Of a stretch of DNA of 58,000 nucleotides, positions 21,061-34,460 are shown one piece after another. The DNA is taken from assembly GCA_029204225.1 (NCBI GenBank), contig CM055113.1:28875252-28933251 (forward strand), given 5' to 3'. Position numbers and translations under genes: made by a program. Numbering within the stretch: the first letter of the stretch is position 1; each line of letters starts with the position of its first letter. This DNA comes from Diphasiastrum complanatum (taxonomy: Eukaryota > Streptophyta > Lycopodiopsida > Lycopodiales > Lycopodiaceae). A model generated the notes under the pieces. It searched no databases and was not told the DNA's origin. It saw only the letters and a program-made list of their open reading frames with translations.

Positions 21061-21342
21061 TTCCTGATTTGAATTTGGGGATGGGGGTCATATTCTAGAT
21101 CCAATGGATGGAATGCATTTTCGAATTTTGACAAGTTAGACTGTGAAAAGTTTAGAGTTGTTCACTGTGACTATAGACACTATGGTTAGATCATTGGGAG
21201 TTGGGGAGGCCTTGGGAGTGGTGGGGGCAAGCAAATTAGCAATCTTGTTTTTTCTCGATTTTGATATTTTTCTTTATCCTACATGGCATTTCTTAAAGGG
21301 TCTTTTTGTTATTGAGAACTCCTCTAATGTAGAGAATTCTCT
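21061..21342. other. Unassigned spacer
   Basis: No gene recognised. Ends with the second 35-bp repeat (21295-21329) just before the copia sequence. Confidence 0.5.
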
Positions 21343-22503
21343 CAGGTTCATAACATCGACTACACTGAGACCTTCAGTCCAGTAGTTAAACATTCATCTA
21401 TTAGACTTCTATTGTCATTTGCTGCTGCTGCATATTTGGAAATACATCAAATGGATGTACAGACAACATATCTTAATGGAGTTATCGAAGAGAACATTTA
21501 CATGGTGAAACCTAAAGGTTACAATATCAAAGAAAAACACAATCATGTGTGTAAACTCCGTAAAGCACTTTATGGCTTGAAGCAATCTGCTTGAGCATCG
21601 TTTCAAAGGATCTTCAGATTCGAATGTCTACAAGTCAGTGCAGCATTTCTTTATCATTATCACTTAGCAACAGTATCGATCTAACAACGGAAGCTAAGAT
21701 AATGCTATCTTCCAAATTCGACATAATCGATCTAGGCGAAGCTCATTACTGTCTAGGTATTCAAATCCAAAGAGACAGAAAATAGAAGTTGATCTATGAT
21801 TCTCAACAAAGATTCATTCACAATGTCTTAATCAGATATAATCTGATGAATTGCAAATTAGTTTTCTCACCAATGGAACCTGAACTCAAGATGTCCACAG
21901 ATGTGTGAGTATCCTTATCATTCGATAATAGGATCTCTTATGTATGCAATGATCTGTACCAGACCAGACATAGCTTTTGTAGTCAGTTCCTTAAGTCAGT
22001 ATATGACCAATCCTAGTATAACACATTGGAAGGCTCTTATCAGAATCATGGGGTATCTTTGAGCTACTATGGACTTTTGAATTTGTTATGGAGGAGTCGA
22101 CAATGAAAAACTCAATATTCTTAATGGTTACTCAGATGCAAGTTGGGCAGGAGATGTAGACATGTAAATCCACTTATGGATTTACATTCTTCCTCAACAA
22201 TGGTCATATTTCATGGAACAGTCGCAAGCAAACTTTGATAGCTCTATCTTCCACTGAATCAGTATCTCGCAGTCTCGCAAGCTACAAAGGAAGGAATATG
22301 GTTGAGAAACTTACTTTCAGATATCAGTCTGAATCAATGTGCCCTGCCAATTCTATTTTGTGATATTTCAAGTGCCATTGCTTTATTAGCCAACCCTAGA
22401 TTGCATTGTAAGAGTAAGCTTATTGAAATTAAGTATCACTATGTCAGAAGCAAAGTTCTTTCAAAGAGGTTGACTTGCAGTACTGTTGAACGCAAGATAT
22501 GAC
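21343..22503 (+). pseudogene. Copia RT-RNase H relic
   Basis: Readable motifs in order are DYTETFSPVVKHSSIR, HQMDVQTTYLNGVIEE, YGLKQSA, then a degraded middle, then RNase H pieces (SWAGDVDM, ISWNSRKQT-like, AVSQATKEGIWLRN-like). Stops and frameshifts break every domain. In Ty1/copia these are the palm and connection parts of reverse transcriptase and the ribonuclease H that removes template RNA. Not functional. Confidence 0.85.
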
Positions 22504-22610
22504 AGTAGATATTTTTACTTTCAAAGCATTAAGCTTGGATGCACACACAAAATTTTGTTCAAAACTAAGTTTGAAGGTCAAAGCATTCATGGATTCAGAT
22601 TAAGGGGGAG

Positions 22611-23321
22611 TGTTGAATTTTTCTCCTGATGATCTCGATTAATCATTTTTAGTCTTCATCCACTACATTATCCAGTTCTGCAGTTTTATGCATGTTTCTA
22701 CACAGTCTGTAGAAATATACAAAAATCGCTCACAGTTGGATTCCATAAGTAAATTTCCAAGAAGTACTAATTGGATGGATGCCAGCTCACTATGGCCAAC
22801 TGGCCATTATTATCCACGTCCTATTCAACTGTCCTTATGGATGTCTGTTATCTGCTTATAGTTGATCATACTTCTACATTTCGATTCAAGCAATTCATTC
22901 ATGCAATGTATTGAAGTAGAATATACATATATAAATAGTTGATCATACTGCTTTCAAGCTTGAACACTCTTGAGCATTCTAGCTCAGTTCTTTAGAGTTC
23001 TTTTAGAGTTTTGCTATTAGCGCTTACTGCTTATCAGCAGAAGTGCAAATCAGACAAAGTTTTAGAGATAACTTAGAGTACATGGTTTCTATCCACAATT
23101 GTCTTGTGCTCATCATTTTGTTGAATCAATCTATCCTTTATTGCGTTCATTATCATGTAAGAATCTTTGTGATCTCATATTGCTTTTGTCTGATAATTCA
23201 ATTCTCCATTGTTTGACTACGTAATCACTTTAGCTCTGATGATTTCAAAGTTAGTTGCTAAAAGATTGAACATGACTCTTGTCATTATGTTTTGTTCAAT
23301 ATTGATAGGTGTAGTCATGCA
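22611..23321 (+). repeat. Copia 3' LTR (711 bp)
   Basis: Starts TGTTGAATTTTTC directly after the polypurine tract. The end is set at TGCA (23321) because the sibling LTR at 27837 ends at the same word, both preceded by ATTGATAGG(T/C)GTAGTCA. Confidence 0.75.
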
Positions 23322-25000
23322 TTAGGAAAGCAGGCTCATACCGCTGCACTCAATAAGTCGTTCACAAGCTTCGAGTTGTCGTTATTGCATTGCCACCTCT
23401 TTCCAACATACATAAAACTCAACATTGTACAAAGAATATCGCCATGCCTTGATTGCATACAACTCATGCTTATGTGTGGGATACTTCGATTGGGCTGGTG
23501 TCAACTTTTGACTTTCAATAGCTATTGGTCCCTCTTGGCTCAACATTGTTCCTACAACAATGCCACTTGCATTCATTTCTAGGTTAAACAACTTATGGGT
23601 ATCAACAATTTTCAGGCCAAATCAACAAGTACATTGAATCATGATGGAACAGAATCTCTAACAGAATCTCTGAAGGTGACATCCAATAGCACCTAGTGCC
23701 TTAATTTTAATTGTAAAGTATAGATTAAACTTTCTTTTAATTAGCTAGCCATGTGTATATAATCCAGCAACTTATCAATTGCTCGATTAGACCAGACAAG
23801 AAGAGATCGCTTAGCTCAATAATCTGTCTATTCGATTAATTGAACAAGCGAATTGTTTGTTCTTTCTCTCTATTATTATAGAGTATTGTTTTATGAAGAA
23901 TGTGACTCTGACTGCATTCAGACTGTATCTATTCATGACTAAATAATCAATGTTCCAGTAATCTAGGTCATGTATATTGTGATTGAATGCTCATTTTATT
24001 CATGTTCAGATTTCTTCTTGCTTGCAGATTGTATTAAAGACACCTTTGTCTTTTTAAGAGCACCATTGGCTTTTTGCAAAAAATGCGAAGAGAGAGAAAA
24101 AATCCCAAAGGTCATCCAATATAAACGAGAAACGTTCTAGCGTTGTCCTCGTCCGCTGTGGTGGCCTAGTCGTTATAGATTTTCACAAGATTAAATAGTA
24201 TAAAATGATTGATAGGCTGAGTCAATTGTGATGCTCTAATCCCCGCACCTAATATGCTTCCGCAAAGCTAAATCTTAAACCAATCTAATTCGTGCATGGC
24301 TATGGAATCGATTGTATCGATCCAGTGACTTCGAAGTTGTGATCAAGAAGGGCATACTTCAAACTATCAAAGTCAGTCTGAATACTTCGATAGACATAGT
24401 TGCATGCACCAAGGATTCTCCGCTCGCGCTTCTTGCGACGTGCAGACCCTGAATCCCAACAAATACTAGACACGAGTCTTACAAAATTTGGTCTTTTAAG
24501 CATTGTAATATAGCATAAGCTTGTTTGGTCTTTTAAGCATTGTAATATAGTATAAGCATATAATTTGTTGAGATGGTTCTCATGCTCTACTATCGCCTCT
24601 ATCGCCTTACTATAGACAAATATATCATGAATAAATTGATGACAAACTTGCACATATAGTCATGAGCATCATGAATGTGGTTAGTGCATTGGCTAGCCCA
24701 AAAGCATAGCCAAAAATCCATAATGCCCAAAACAGGTTCAGAAGACCATCTTCTACACGTCATTGTCTCAAATCCCTATTTGATAGTACCAACTTTTGAG
24801 ATCTATCTTATTGAAAATGGTTGCACCTTTCAACACATCTAGTAGATCATCAATCCTAGGCGTTGAATATTGTGTTTTACAATGATTTTATTCAATCCTC
24901 TATAATCGACGCACATCTAAAATTGCCATCATTTTTTTTTATAAGAAAAAATAGGAGAGGCAAAGGGTGAATAGGATGGACATATTCCAACTTGAGGTAC
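23322..25000 (-). pseudogene. Eroded Ty3/gypsy RT and RNase H pieces
   Basis: Minus strand: 23591-23382 reads ASGIVVGTMLSQEG and LTPAQSKYPTHKHELYAI, a Ty3/gypsy RNase H signature. About 24980-24560 gives [20 protein letters not shown] and FIHDIFVYSKA, degraded RT blocks with several stops. The intervening 23.6-24.3 kb shows no coding. Not related at sequence level to the intact chromovirus at 33 kb. An old insertion. Confidence 0.7.
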
Positions 25001-27836
25001 TCCTCTAACATCCTTTCGACTTCCTCCTCTTTCAAGTTCATTCTATAAAAGCTTTTCATTTTTTGCTTTGTCGTTAAGTGATAACCTATCGTGATGATGT
25101 AATAAAAGATGACAAGTCATGCCTTGGTGAGCTCATCTCTTTGTTGTAAAGTTGTAAGCTATCATGGTGATGTGCAAAAAGTTAACGTGTCTCTCTTTGT
25201 TAAGTTTGAGCACAAAAATGTTTTACTTGAATTGTTATAAATTGCAATGAATTTTTTTATCATTTTTTAACGATTTAACGTTTCTTCTAGCATTAAGCAA
25301 CAAGTGTATGACAAAGCTTGTCATGATCTTCTAAATCACCTTGTTAGCTTTGCCACAAACTAGTAAGGTACCATGATGATGTGTAGAAAGTTGTCGTGTT
25401 TGTCGTTGATGAAGAGCACAAAAGTTACCTCTTTCTTCTCCAACTCATTGACAAAAGTTACCCCTTTCTTCTCCAACTCATTGAAAATTGCAATGTATAT
25501 TTTGTCATATTTTAATGATTCAATGCTTCTCACATTGAGGGCTTCTCTCACATTGAGCATATTAGCGCATACTACACATGTATGACAAAGTTTCGAATCA
25601 ACTTGTTTTAGATTATTATAGACTGCAATCTCTTTTATTTTTTCATTTGCCCACGACTGAATGCTTTTTTAGCTTTGAGAATGGTGATCTTTCCCATCAT
25701 CTTGTTAACAAATGGGATTTACGATCTATACTATGCAAAAAAAAAAAAAAACTGGAGCAATTCTAAGCAATATTTAAATCAAGGCAAACATATCAAATCA
25801 ATTTTGCACGTAAGACAATACGCTTTCTCTGTGAGGTTTATGTGATGATTGTATACTTTTGATGACTGAATTGCGTGGAAGAAGAAGGTATTTCGTGGCG
25901 TGCGCTCCGATCCAAGGAAGAGCTGCGTACTTTCCATTCTAGCACCTGCGGGTCACATGTCCAGCAACAGTTGCACCGCATCATTCCTCGACCTCTCCTG
26001 CAACTTGCCATCTGTAAGTTCCGCTTTTTTCTGGCATTTCTCAGTTCAGCCAATTCCTTAACGTCTCTTTCACTAACTCAACAAATTCATATCAAGCACC
26101 GAGTCTCTGTTTGCTTCATGATCAGCGTTGGATGATTCCCATATTGGGAGGTCCCTTTCATAAACCAGTGAATCACCCCCCAGTCTTTGGATTGATCACT
26201 CTCTCCCGATCAGCCTAAAGACTGAAGTTGGTTCCACGTGCTTTGTTCAGGGAGCGTTTTGATTTCCAATCCTCATTACCCACATCTCATAATTCGAGTC
26301 AATACTCAAAACCGTGCATGCAGTTTGCAGCAATGAAATTTAAAAGCAAATCCAAATTACTTAATTACCAAAGAGGGTCATGAAATTCTCTACATTTGGC
26401 ATTGCATGTCCAAGGAAGGATAAGAAGAGATGGCAAGGGCCCTTTCACATCCACCAACCACAACACCATGGCCCTCAAAAGTTTGAAAGCCCAAGATGTA
26501 TGCACACTATTTTAAATGAGTGGATAACATGAGCCTTATCTATATCCTTGAGTATATCAATAACCCAGTTGCCATGTGGGTCCTCCTATGAGTAGCATGT
26601 CGACCTACACTTTTCTCCTTGAGGTCAACAACTAGACTTCAAAGGGCTCTACCAAAGAGTAAATACATGAAAATCAAACAAAATTGTCACGTGTTCAATA
26701 CTTTATGGTCGTTTTGGGTGCTATTGAGGTGTCGTGGTCATTGAGCACGACTTTTTAAATTATTCCTTTATGTAGGCCCTTTTGTTCTTGAGTTTTGTAA
26801 TTGCATCTTGTTTTCCAATCATAAGGTATGCTCACAATAGGTGGCTATTTGTATATTCAAAATCAATTAATTGTACGACACACTATATCATTCATGTGAT
26901 GGGCCCTTTCTCTTATGCGTGAACAAATGAAAACCTACTATATGTATGGATGTTCTATAGCTGGCTTACTTTGTAATTTCAATATTATTAGATGCTTGAA
27001 TGTTTCTTGTTTGTAGGTCACACAAATGACAAGTTAATGAGAGATGGTCAAATCAATGAGATCCACATTGTTGCGCTAATACAACCTATGAGTGTGTTTT
27101 GAGGGCTAGAAAACACATACCAAGAGCCAACTGGGTGCATATGTCAGGAGTTATACTAAAGATACAAGGCCAAAAGGTCCCATACTAGTTGATTATTGCA
27201 TGTGGTGCAAGGCTATTGGATGCATTATATATAAGTTGCAACCTAACATTCAGCCTAATCATTGGACCATGTGCATGTGGAAAAAAAAGTACAAAAGGAA
27301 ATGTGGCATAAAGGACGCTAAGTGTTGGTCAACTTATAGAAAGTGGTTTGGATGTCCAGTTCAAGTATGGTGTTTGTTCCATTTTGAAAAATGATAATTG
27401 CCTAGCAAAATGATTTAAAGGGAGATTGTTTAAATTGGAGGCTTATGTTGCTATTGAGAATGCAACTAAAAATTTTGGTGACAAGAAGCTTGCAAGGATT
27501 GAGGAGGAGCATCAAAGAGAAGAAGATTTTGAGGATCAACCTCAAAACCAAAGTGATCCAAGAAGGACCTCAAAGACAAAGGCCAAGTCATCAAATTGCT
27601 TATCTTTAAGATTGATGGTGTTTCAATACTTTGCATGACAAGAAGTTGGATGCTTCCCAATCTACATTTGCTGTTGATAAAGCAATTTCATTGGATAACT
27701 ATCTTTGTAATAGTTTGAATTGTTGGAAAGAGGTGTGTAAAAGGTAGGTCGAAAAGAATCGAATAAAAAGAATGCGAACGACAAGAAAAAAAAACTTATC
27801 GTGCACAGTAGAATAAACTATCTTTCTCTTTCTCTA
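25001..27836. other. AT-rich intergenic DNA
   Basis: No gene supported. A 33-bp unit is tandemly doubled at about 25424-25484 (TTCTTCTCCAACTCATTGA). Short open frames at 25875-26135, 27200-27394 and 27426-27638 lack recognisable motifs and start context. 26440-26660 has eroded coding-like text with no identifiable family. Confidence 0.5.
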
Positions 27837-28484
27837 TGCATGACTACGCCTATCAATTTTGAACAAAACAATAGTGATGGAAGTCACATTCGATCTTATA
27901 GTAACTAACTTTGAAATCATCAATACTATAGTGATTACGTAGCCAAACATTTTAGCATTGAATTATTAGACAAATAATTTGTCGCAAAAGAATTACATAA
28001 ACGCATACATTCTGAGACAAACATGAACACAATAAAAAGATAGTATTGATTCAGTATGAAATGAAACAGATGTAAGTGAGTACAACAAATTTACGGATCG
28101 AAGACGCGTACTCTAAGCTATTTCTGAGCATATAATAATAATGTCGGAGCATATTGATTCATATTGATATCTAAAAGTAAGTTTCTCAACCAAATTGCTT
28201 TCTTTGTAGCTTGTGAGACTACGATATACTCTGATTCTGCAGAAGATAGAACTATCGAAGGTTGCTTGCAACTGTTCCAAGAAATAGGAACATTGTTGAG
28301 GAAGAATGTAAATCCAGAAGTGGATTTACGAGTGTCTACATCTCCTACGCAACTTGCATATGTGAAACCAATGAGTAAATTGAGTTTGTCATTGTCGACT
28401 GCTCCATAGCAAATGCAAAACTCCATAGTAGCTCAAAGACATCTCATGACTCTGATAAGAGCCTTCCAATGTGTCATACCAAGG
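27837..28484 (-). mobile_element. Ty1/copia element, 3' part (RNase H and LTR remnant)
   Basis: RNase H reads on the minus strand from 28484 to about 28118 (GDVDTRKSTSGFTF, SWNSCKQPSIVLSSAESEY, KKAIWLRN). It joins at about 28113 to the last 277 bp of the copia LTR. Compared with 22345-23070 of the sibling, about 700 bp including the PPT and most of the LTR is deleted. The upstream half is at 54971-56095: with the insert removed the two halves join exactly as in the sibling. Confidence 0.85.
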
Positions 28485-29729
28485 TGTAGCGCAGGCATCC
28501 CAAAGGGAGCCGGGAACCACGACTTAGCTTCCCAGCCTTCAACTCTTGCCATCCGAACCCACTTGACATACAAGCAGCCAACTCGCCAACAACGATCAGA
28601 CTTAACCAACTTGAAGTTCCGAGGACCAACATTGAGATCCAACCTGGCGCCATGCCATATCGGGGGTCCCGATGTGGGTGACTTCCCTCCAAGCAAGCCG
28701 CTCGACATACATCAAACTTAACCAGCTCGAAGCTTCGTTACAAACGAGTAACATCCATTCCAAGCAAGCGGTCTGACTTACATCAGACTTAACCAACTGA
28801 AAGCTTCGTCACGAGCGCTGGAAGCCAACCTGGCGCCTCGCCAGACTGGGCAGCCATAAATAGGTAACATCCACCCAAGCAAGCCATCCAACTCAGCCGA
28901 CAGGTTAGAGCCCGTTCTCCAAGAGCTTAACCCATTCACGTTCATGCAAGGAACACTCAGAACCACAAGCCGCGACAGATATGGAAACAACCAGTTCCTG
29001 GACCAAATGGTCCCGACAGCATACCGCTAGCGCCACGAACCGAATGGTCCCGACGGCATACCGCTGGCGTCCCGGGATACGACCCTCAGCTATGTGCCAA
29101 GTTAAAAATTTTGAAAGCGGCCTTACAACTGGCGCTTTTACCGAACACTGAAACCCAGAAGGTAATCAGAGTCAGTTTGAGGAAAATCCCACTTTATTGA
29201 TAAATCTGAGAAGGTTACATTTCAAGTGTGTGACCGACCCTAGTCTCCAGGGTGCTAGCATGCCAAGGCGACAGCCATGACAACATTCCAACAAGGGAGG
29301 CTGAGACTTGGTTGGAGCTCGCCCTGAGTCGCAACCCGCACTCCCCTATAGTATTGGTGTGATTCGGCACCCCCCCTCATACCAAGCACTCTACCCAAGC
29401 TGGTAAAGCACGTTTTTCTCTATCTAGAATTTTCTCTTTCTAGAAAGTCATTTTCTCTATCTAGATTTTATTGATCCCCAGGCTTCCTTTAATCATGCTT
29501 AGATCGTGTGAGGTGATTGCACATCGATCTGAGCTCTCTGGACTTCGCTAGAACCAATCAAAGATTTTCAGCCATAGGAACTTGGCGCCGGCTGGGGTCT
29601 GGTCACAGTGGCACCGGGAGCGGCGCCGGCGCCGTTGGCGCCAGGAGCAGCAGGGGCGCTGCTGGCGCTGGGGACATAGCTGGCGCCGATGGCGCCGGAA
29701 GTAAAGCTTGTAAAGGTAGCTTTACAACA
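28485..29729 (-). repeat. 3' LTR of M1 (possibly X/M1 chimera)
   Basis: 1245 bp, complete reverse LTR between TGTAGCGC and CTTTACAACA. The reverse PPT begins at 29730 and the AGGA hairpin lies at 29749-29768. Confidence 0.9.
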
Positions 29730-32323
29730 TCCACCCCACCTTTATAAAATCTGATGTCCTCATCAGATGTCAGATTAAAGTAAAGGTGTCTCCCAATTAA
29801 AATAACTATACATTTAAGCTACTTGGCATAGTACTCAATTTACTGGTCACTTTTTATTAACATTGAAGCTGGCACACCACAAGCCGGAGGCTCAGCTCTT
29901 TGTACTGAAAAAAATTACATAACTTGAAAATATAACTTTGTCTGGGAAAAGCGTAGATTTGATATCGCTTTCGTAGAACCCGAGAACCTTATTAACTGGT
30001 GACAGAGGCCTTTCTTTGAAATGTTCGCCCCTGTCGCTTCTGACTTTCGACTTTGGAACTCCTTTGAGCTCCTGATTTGTCCTTGATGCACTTTGTGTTG
30101 AGCTCCGTGAGCTCCAGATTTGTTCAATTCTGCACAGGTATCAAGGCTCCCTGAGCCGAGGGATTAATCGTTTGATTGCCCACTTTATGGTCCACTCCGT
30201 GCCTTGTTGCTTCTGCACCTTGATTTCTCTCCTTGTCCAAGCCTGATCTTGATACTTTTCCATCTTGGCTCTTTAAGGTATGCAAAGATTGAGTACTCCG
30301 CAATGCACCTCTCACTTAGCTTGAAGTAGCTCTTTGAATCAGCCCAAATGTAACCATTGACCTCGTGGAAAGCCAAAGGGTCGCACCAGTTTGATCCGCA
30401 TCCGAACTATCTCTTCGCGTTTGTTTGAAGCACCATGTCCGTCGCGCAAAACTTGACTTTCACAATTCCATCACTGGTTAGTTGCCTCACAGTCAAAACA
30501 AGAAGTGTACATCGAGCTTGGCTTCAAGTAGCTCTCTTTGAATCAGAAACATGCACCCAGAGTTTTTGCACTAATCCGATTTCAACGCGAAGGTGTCCCT
30601 TAGCGTCCGTTCGAAATACCAAGTCTCTCATGCAAGACTCAACTTTCACAGTTCCTTCATTGATCAGCTGCCTTACACGTAACACAAGCCAGCGTACTCA
30701 TATGTTTCCTCATCATTGCTGGTCCAGAGAAAGCCTATAACAAACTTTCCTTTCCACAACAAAAACTTGTCAACTTATTAGGTCCAAACTTCGCCAGTCT
30801 CCTCGTGTGAGTATGGCTAGGTCACCTTGAATTTGCCCCCATTTTGATCAACTTTCATCTAAAATTTGCCCCAAGAGAGAGGTGTGTGTGATAGTTCCCC
30901 TCCACTTAATAAATCAGCTGATCGGACTTAGAGTAGAGTTCTTCGGACAAAAAGCCTTTCCAACACTTTGCTTCCCATCTGCTAGGATTATGGCTCGATC
31001 CAACTTGTTGCCAATCTCTGAAAAGGATCCTAGTCTTTTCCCCTTTGAGGAAAAACCCAACTGATATGGGATATCACCCATGCTCAGTGAGTTTCAGTTC
31101 CAAAGGTGGCCATCCCAAAATGAAGACCAACTGCTATAGAAGATCTCCCCTGAAATTGCCCTTTCCAACTTTTGACTTCCTGCTTGCGTCTGGTGGGCGT
31201 TGTCGCAAATGAAACTAACCCAAGAAACAGGCTAGTCATCCATCCTTTGCAAACATTGAGTCATTTCGTTGTCGTTTACGTGCGAGTACTTGAACTGCAA
31301 ATCCGCCACACAGATTTTGGATATCGCCCATGCTCAGTGAGTTTCAGTTCCGAAGGTGGCCGTCCCAAAATGAAGACCAACTGCTCCATAGAAGATCTCC
31401 CCTGAAATGGCCCTTTCCAACTTTTGACTTCCTGCTTGCGTCTGGTGGGCGTTGTCGCAAATGAAACTAACCCAAGAAACAGGCTAGCCATCCATCCTTT
31501 GCAAACATTGAGTCATTTCGTTGTCGTTCACGTGTGAGTACTTGAACTTCAAATCCGCCCCACAGATTCTGTAGTCCTCTTTGTTTGATGGTATCAGCCT
31601 TCAAAAGAAAAGGTTCCTTCTCGAGCCATCAGCTCCTTGTATCACAAGCAATCATGCAAACCAGGCAAAGCATGAGTACTAAGACTCACCACGAATACGT
31701 ACAAGTAAGACACTCAGGCAGGTTTACTAACAAGTAACAAAGGCAAGGTCCCCCTTTGAGATGGTCCTGCCAACGGACCTTTGCCTGGCCGCGCCCATGC
31801 AAATCCATCACGGAATCAGCCCACATAGGACACCCCTCCAACTATCCGTGCTTTCACCATTAAGCAGCACATTGCCTCAGTCACGCCCCACCACTTTTTG
31901 GTCGATAGCCCTTATAGCTAGACGATCGGCAGCTATCCCGCACCGGCAGCTAACCACCCGTGCTTTATACCCGAATTCGAGCAGCATCTCTGTATCAATG
32001 GTTAACTTGTACAGTTCGAATATGTCGCCCCGCACCCCACAAGGTACAGACCGTGCTTTCACCTCCCTAGGCAGCAATTTGCCTCATCCGTCCTATGTGC
32101 AGACAGCGCCAGGCCCGAACCGCGAGAACTGACCGTGCTTACACCTCAAGGGCAGCACCTTGACTCATCAAGTCCCCCGTTCTGCCGACCACCCCGACCG
32201 TGGACGCACCCGTGCTTACACTGTGGGCAGCACCTTGCACAACAGTTGTCTTGATGAACCCCAAACCGTGGCCATTTCCGTGAGATCCACATAGCTGACC
32301 GGCCAGTCGGCTCTGATACCACA
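29730..32323 (-). other. Internal region of M1
   Basis: Reverse order: PPT 29730-29743, VRQL-type duplicated relic about 30185-30660, 252-bp duplication about 31060-31570, hairpin leader about 31845-32240, primer-binding site 32309-32321. No intact gene. Confidence 0.85.
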
Positions 32324-32993
32324 TGTAGCGCAGGCATCCCAAAGGGAGCCGGGAACCACGACTTAGCTTCCCAGCCTTTAACTCTTGCCATCCAAACCCA
32401 CTTGACATACAAGCAGACAACTCGCCAACAACGATCAGACTTAACCAACTTGAAGTTCCGAAAACCAACATTGAGATCCAACCTGGCGCCATGCCAGATC
32501 GGGGGTCCCGACGTGGGTGACTTCCCTCCAAGCAAGCCGCTCGACATACATCAAACTTAACCAACTCGAAGCTTCGTTACAAACGAGTAACATCCATTCC
32601 AAGCAAGCGGCCTGACTTACATCAGACTTAACCAACTGAAAGCTTCGTCACGAGTGCTGGAAGCCAACCTGGCGCCACGCCAGACTGGACAACCATAAAC
32701 AGGTAACATCCACCCAAGCAAGCCATCCAACTCAGCCGACAGATTAGAGCCCGTTCCCCAAGAGCTTAACCCATTCACGTTCATGCAAGGAACACTCAGA
32801 ACCACAAGCCGCGACAAATATGGAAACAACCAGTTCTTGGACCAAATGGTCCCGACAGCATACCGCTGGCGCCATGGACCGAATAGTCCCGACGGCATAC
32901 CGCTGGCGTCCCGGGATACGACCCTCAGCTATGTGCCAAGTTAAAAATTTTGAAAGAGGCCTTACAACTGGCGCTTTTAATGAACACTGAAAC

Positions 32994-33911
32994 TGTTGTA
33001 AAGCTGACTCAGGTGCACCCAACGTGCCCTGTAAGACTCTAAGGGGTGACACTCCCTAAAGTCCCAGAGCAAGTTAGAACGTCAAGGACTGAGCCTCCGA
33101 CCTGTGGTGAGCCGGTCAAGTAGTCACAAGTCATGAGCTAGCTCTGGAGCTCGAGTCATGGCCTAGTCAGGAAGCAAGTTGATTCTGCCACCGGAACGGC
33201 TCCCGGGACCCATGTTCGGGAGCCAGACTGATTCTGCCAGGCTTGCCAGGCTTAATCAGCAAAATAAAAACTAAGTCCCAAAAAGCGTGCTTTACCAGAA
33301 AGCACTATGTTTCAAACCAGAGGGGGTGCGCCGAATCACAGCAGAACTATAGGGGGAGTCCGGCAGACAGAAACTTGGGCAGCTCAACCAGCGCCAGGAA
33401 TCCAGTCGCCAGGTCTCAGCTCCCTCTACCAGCACGAGCCAGGCACAATGCCCAGCACGTGTTGGTGGCCCCGAGACCGGTCAGTCTATGTATGAATGTA
33501 ACCTCTTCCAAATCTAATAAAGTTGATCCTTGGGGATGATTACCATTTCGGTTTCGCCTCCGGGACTGGTCCAAGTGGAAGGACCCTTACTACAACCTTT
33601 TTGCGTCGCTGGCGCCTAAGGGTCCCTGTCATCGACATGGGGCTTGCCGCTATGCCAATTGGTCAGTTTGGCGACCACTATGCCTTGGGTTTCATGTGTG
33701 GCTTGTCTTTGCCTTTGGTTACCTTTTGGGGACGGATTCTGAGTTGGCTTTCGGGTTGGTTGGGATTCCAGTTTTCTTAAGTCTGAATGGTTAAGCTTGT
33801 TACGATTCTGAGTTGGCTTTTACGTAAGTGCATGATGGATGAATGTTAGACTTAAGCGCGTGTTGGGGAAACCGCTCAAGTCCCAGCGCCCTTTGAGGCG
33901 CCGGCGCAACA
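32994..33911 (+). repeat. 5' LTR of chromovirus
   Basis: TGTTGTAAAGCTGACTC to GGCGCCGGCGCAACA, 918 bp. AATAAA-like CTAATAAAG at about 33515. Confidence 0.95.
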
Positions 33912-33913
33912 TG

Positions 33914-34460
33914 TGGTATCAGAGCCGACTAGCCGGTCAGCTACGCAAGTCTCACAGGGATGGCCACGTTTTTGGGATTTGTCAGGACAACCGTTGCGCA
34001 AGGTGCTGCCCACAGTGTAAGCACGGGTGCGTCCACGGTCGGGGTGGTCGGCAGAACGGGGGACTTGATGAGTCAAAGTGCTGCCCTCGAGGTGTAAGCA
34101 CGGTCAGTTCTCGCGGTTCGGGCCTGGCGCTGTCTGCACGTAGGACGGATGAGGCAAAGTGCTGCCTAGGTAGGTGAAAGCACGGTCTGTACCTTGTGGG
34201 GTGCGGGGCGACATATTCGAACTGTACGGGTTAACCATTGATACAGAGATGCTGCTCGAATTCGGGTGTAAAGCACGGGTGGTTAGCTGCCGGTGCGGGA
34301 TAGCTGCCGATCGTTTAGCTATAAGGGCTATCGACCAAAAAGTGGTGGGGCGTGACTGAGGCAATGTGCTGCTTAATGGTGAAAGCACGGATGGTTGGAT
34401 GGATGTTTCCCCGTGGGCTAATTCTGTGATAGATTTGTGTGGGCGCGGCTAGGCAAAGAT
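33914..34460 (+). other. Primer-binding site and hairpin leader of chromovirus
   Basis: PBS TGGTATCAGAGCC 33914-33926. Five hairpins lie at 34003-34024, 34078-34101, 34159-34183, 34250-34275 and 34366-34388. They are the same five, in the same order and spacing, as in E2 (8605-8990), with very few substitutions. In hairpin 2 the inner part is CCTCGAGG here and CCTTGAGG in E2. After about 34400 similarity to LARDs drops. Confidence 0.88.

Larger units (their letters stand above)
21343..23321 (+). mobile_element. Ty1/copia 3' end (5'-truncated relic)
   Basis: Degenerate RT and RNase H, polypurine tract AAGGGGGAG ending at 22610, 3' LTR 22611-23321. It is a sibling of the copia element at 27837-28484 plus 54971-56095, and supplies the empty-site reference for the nested insertions. 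Confidence 0.85.

Noticed and set aside
21019-21342. Coding exon upstream of the copia relic
   Set aside because: The 80-codon frame at 21143-21385 runs across a repeat end into copia sequence and shows no motif.
25875-26135. 86-codon frame beginning MEEEGISWRALRSK
   Set aside because: No recognisable domain, no neighbouring exons and AT-rich surroundings; cannot be told from chance.
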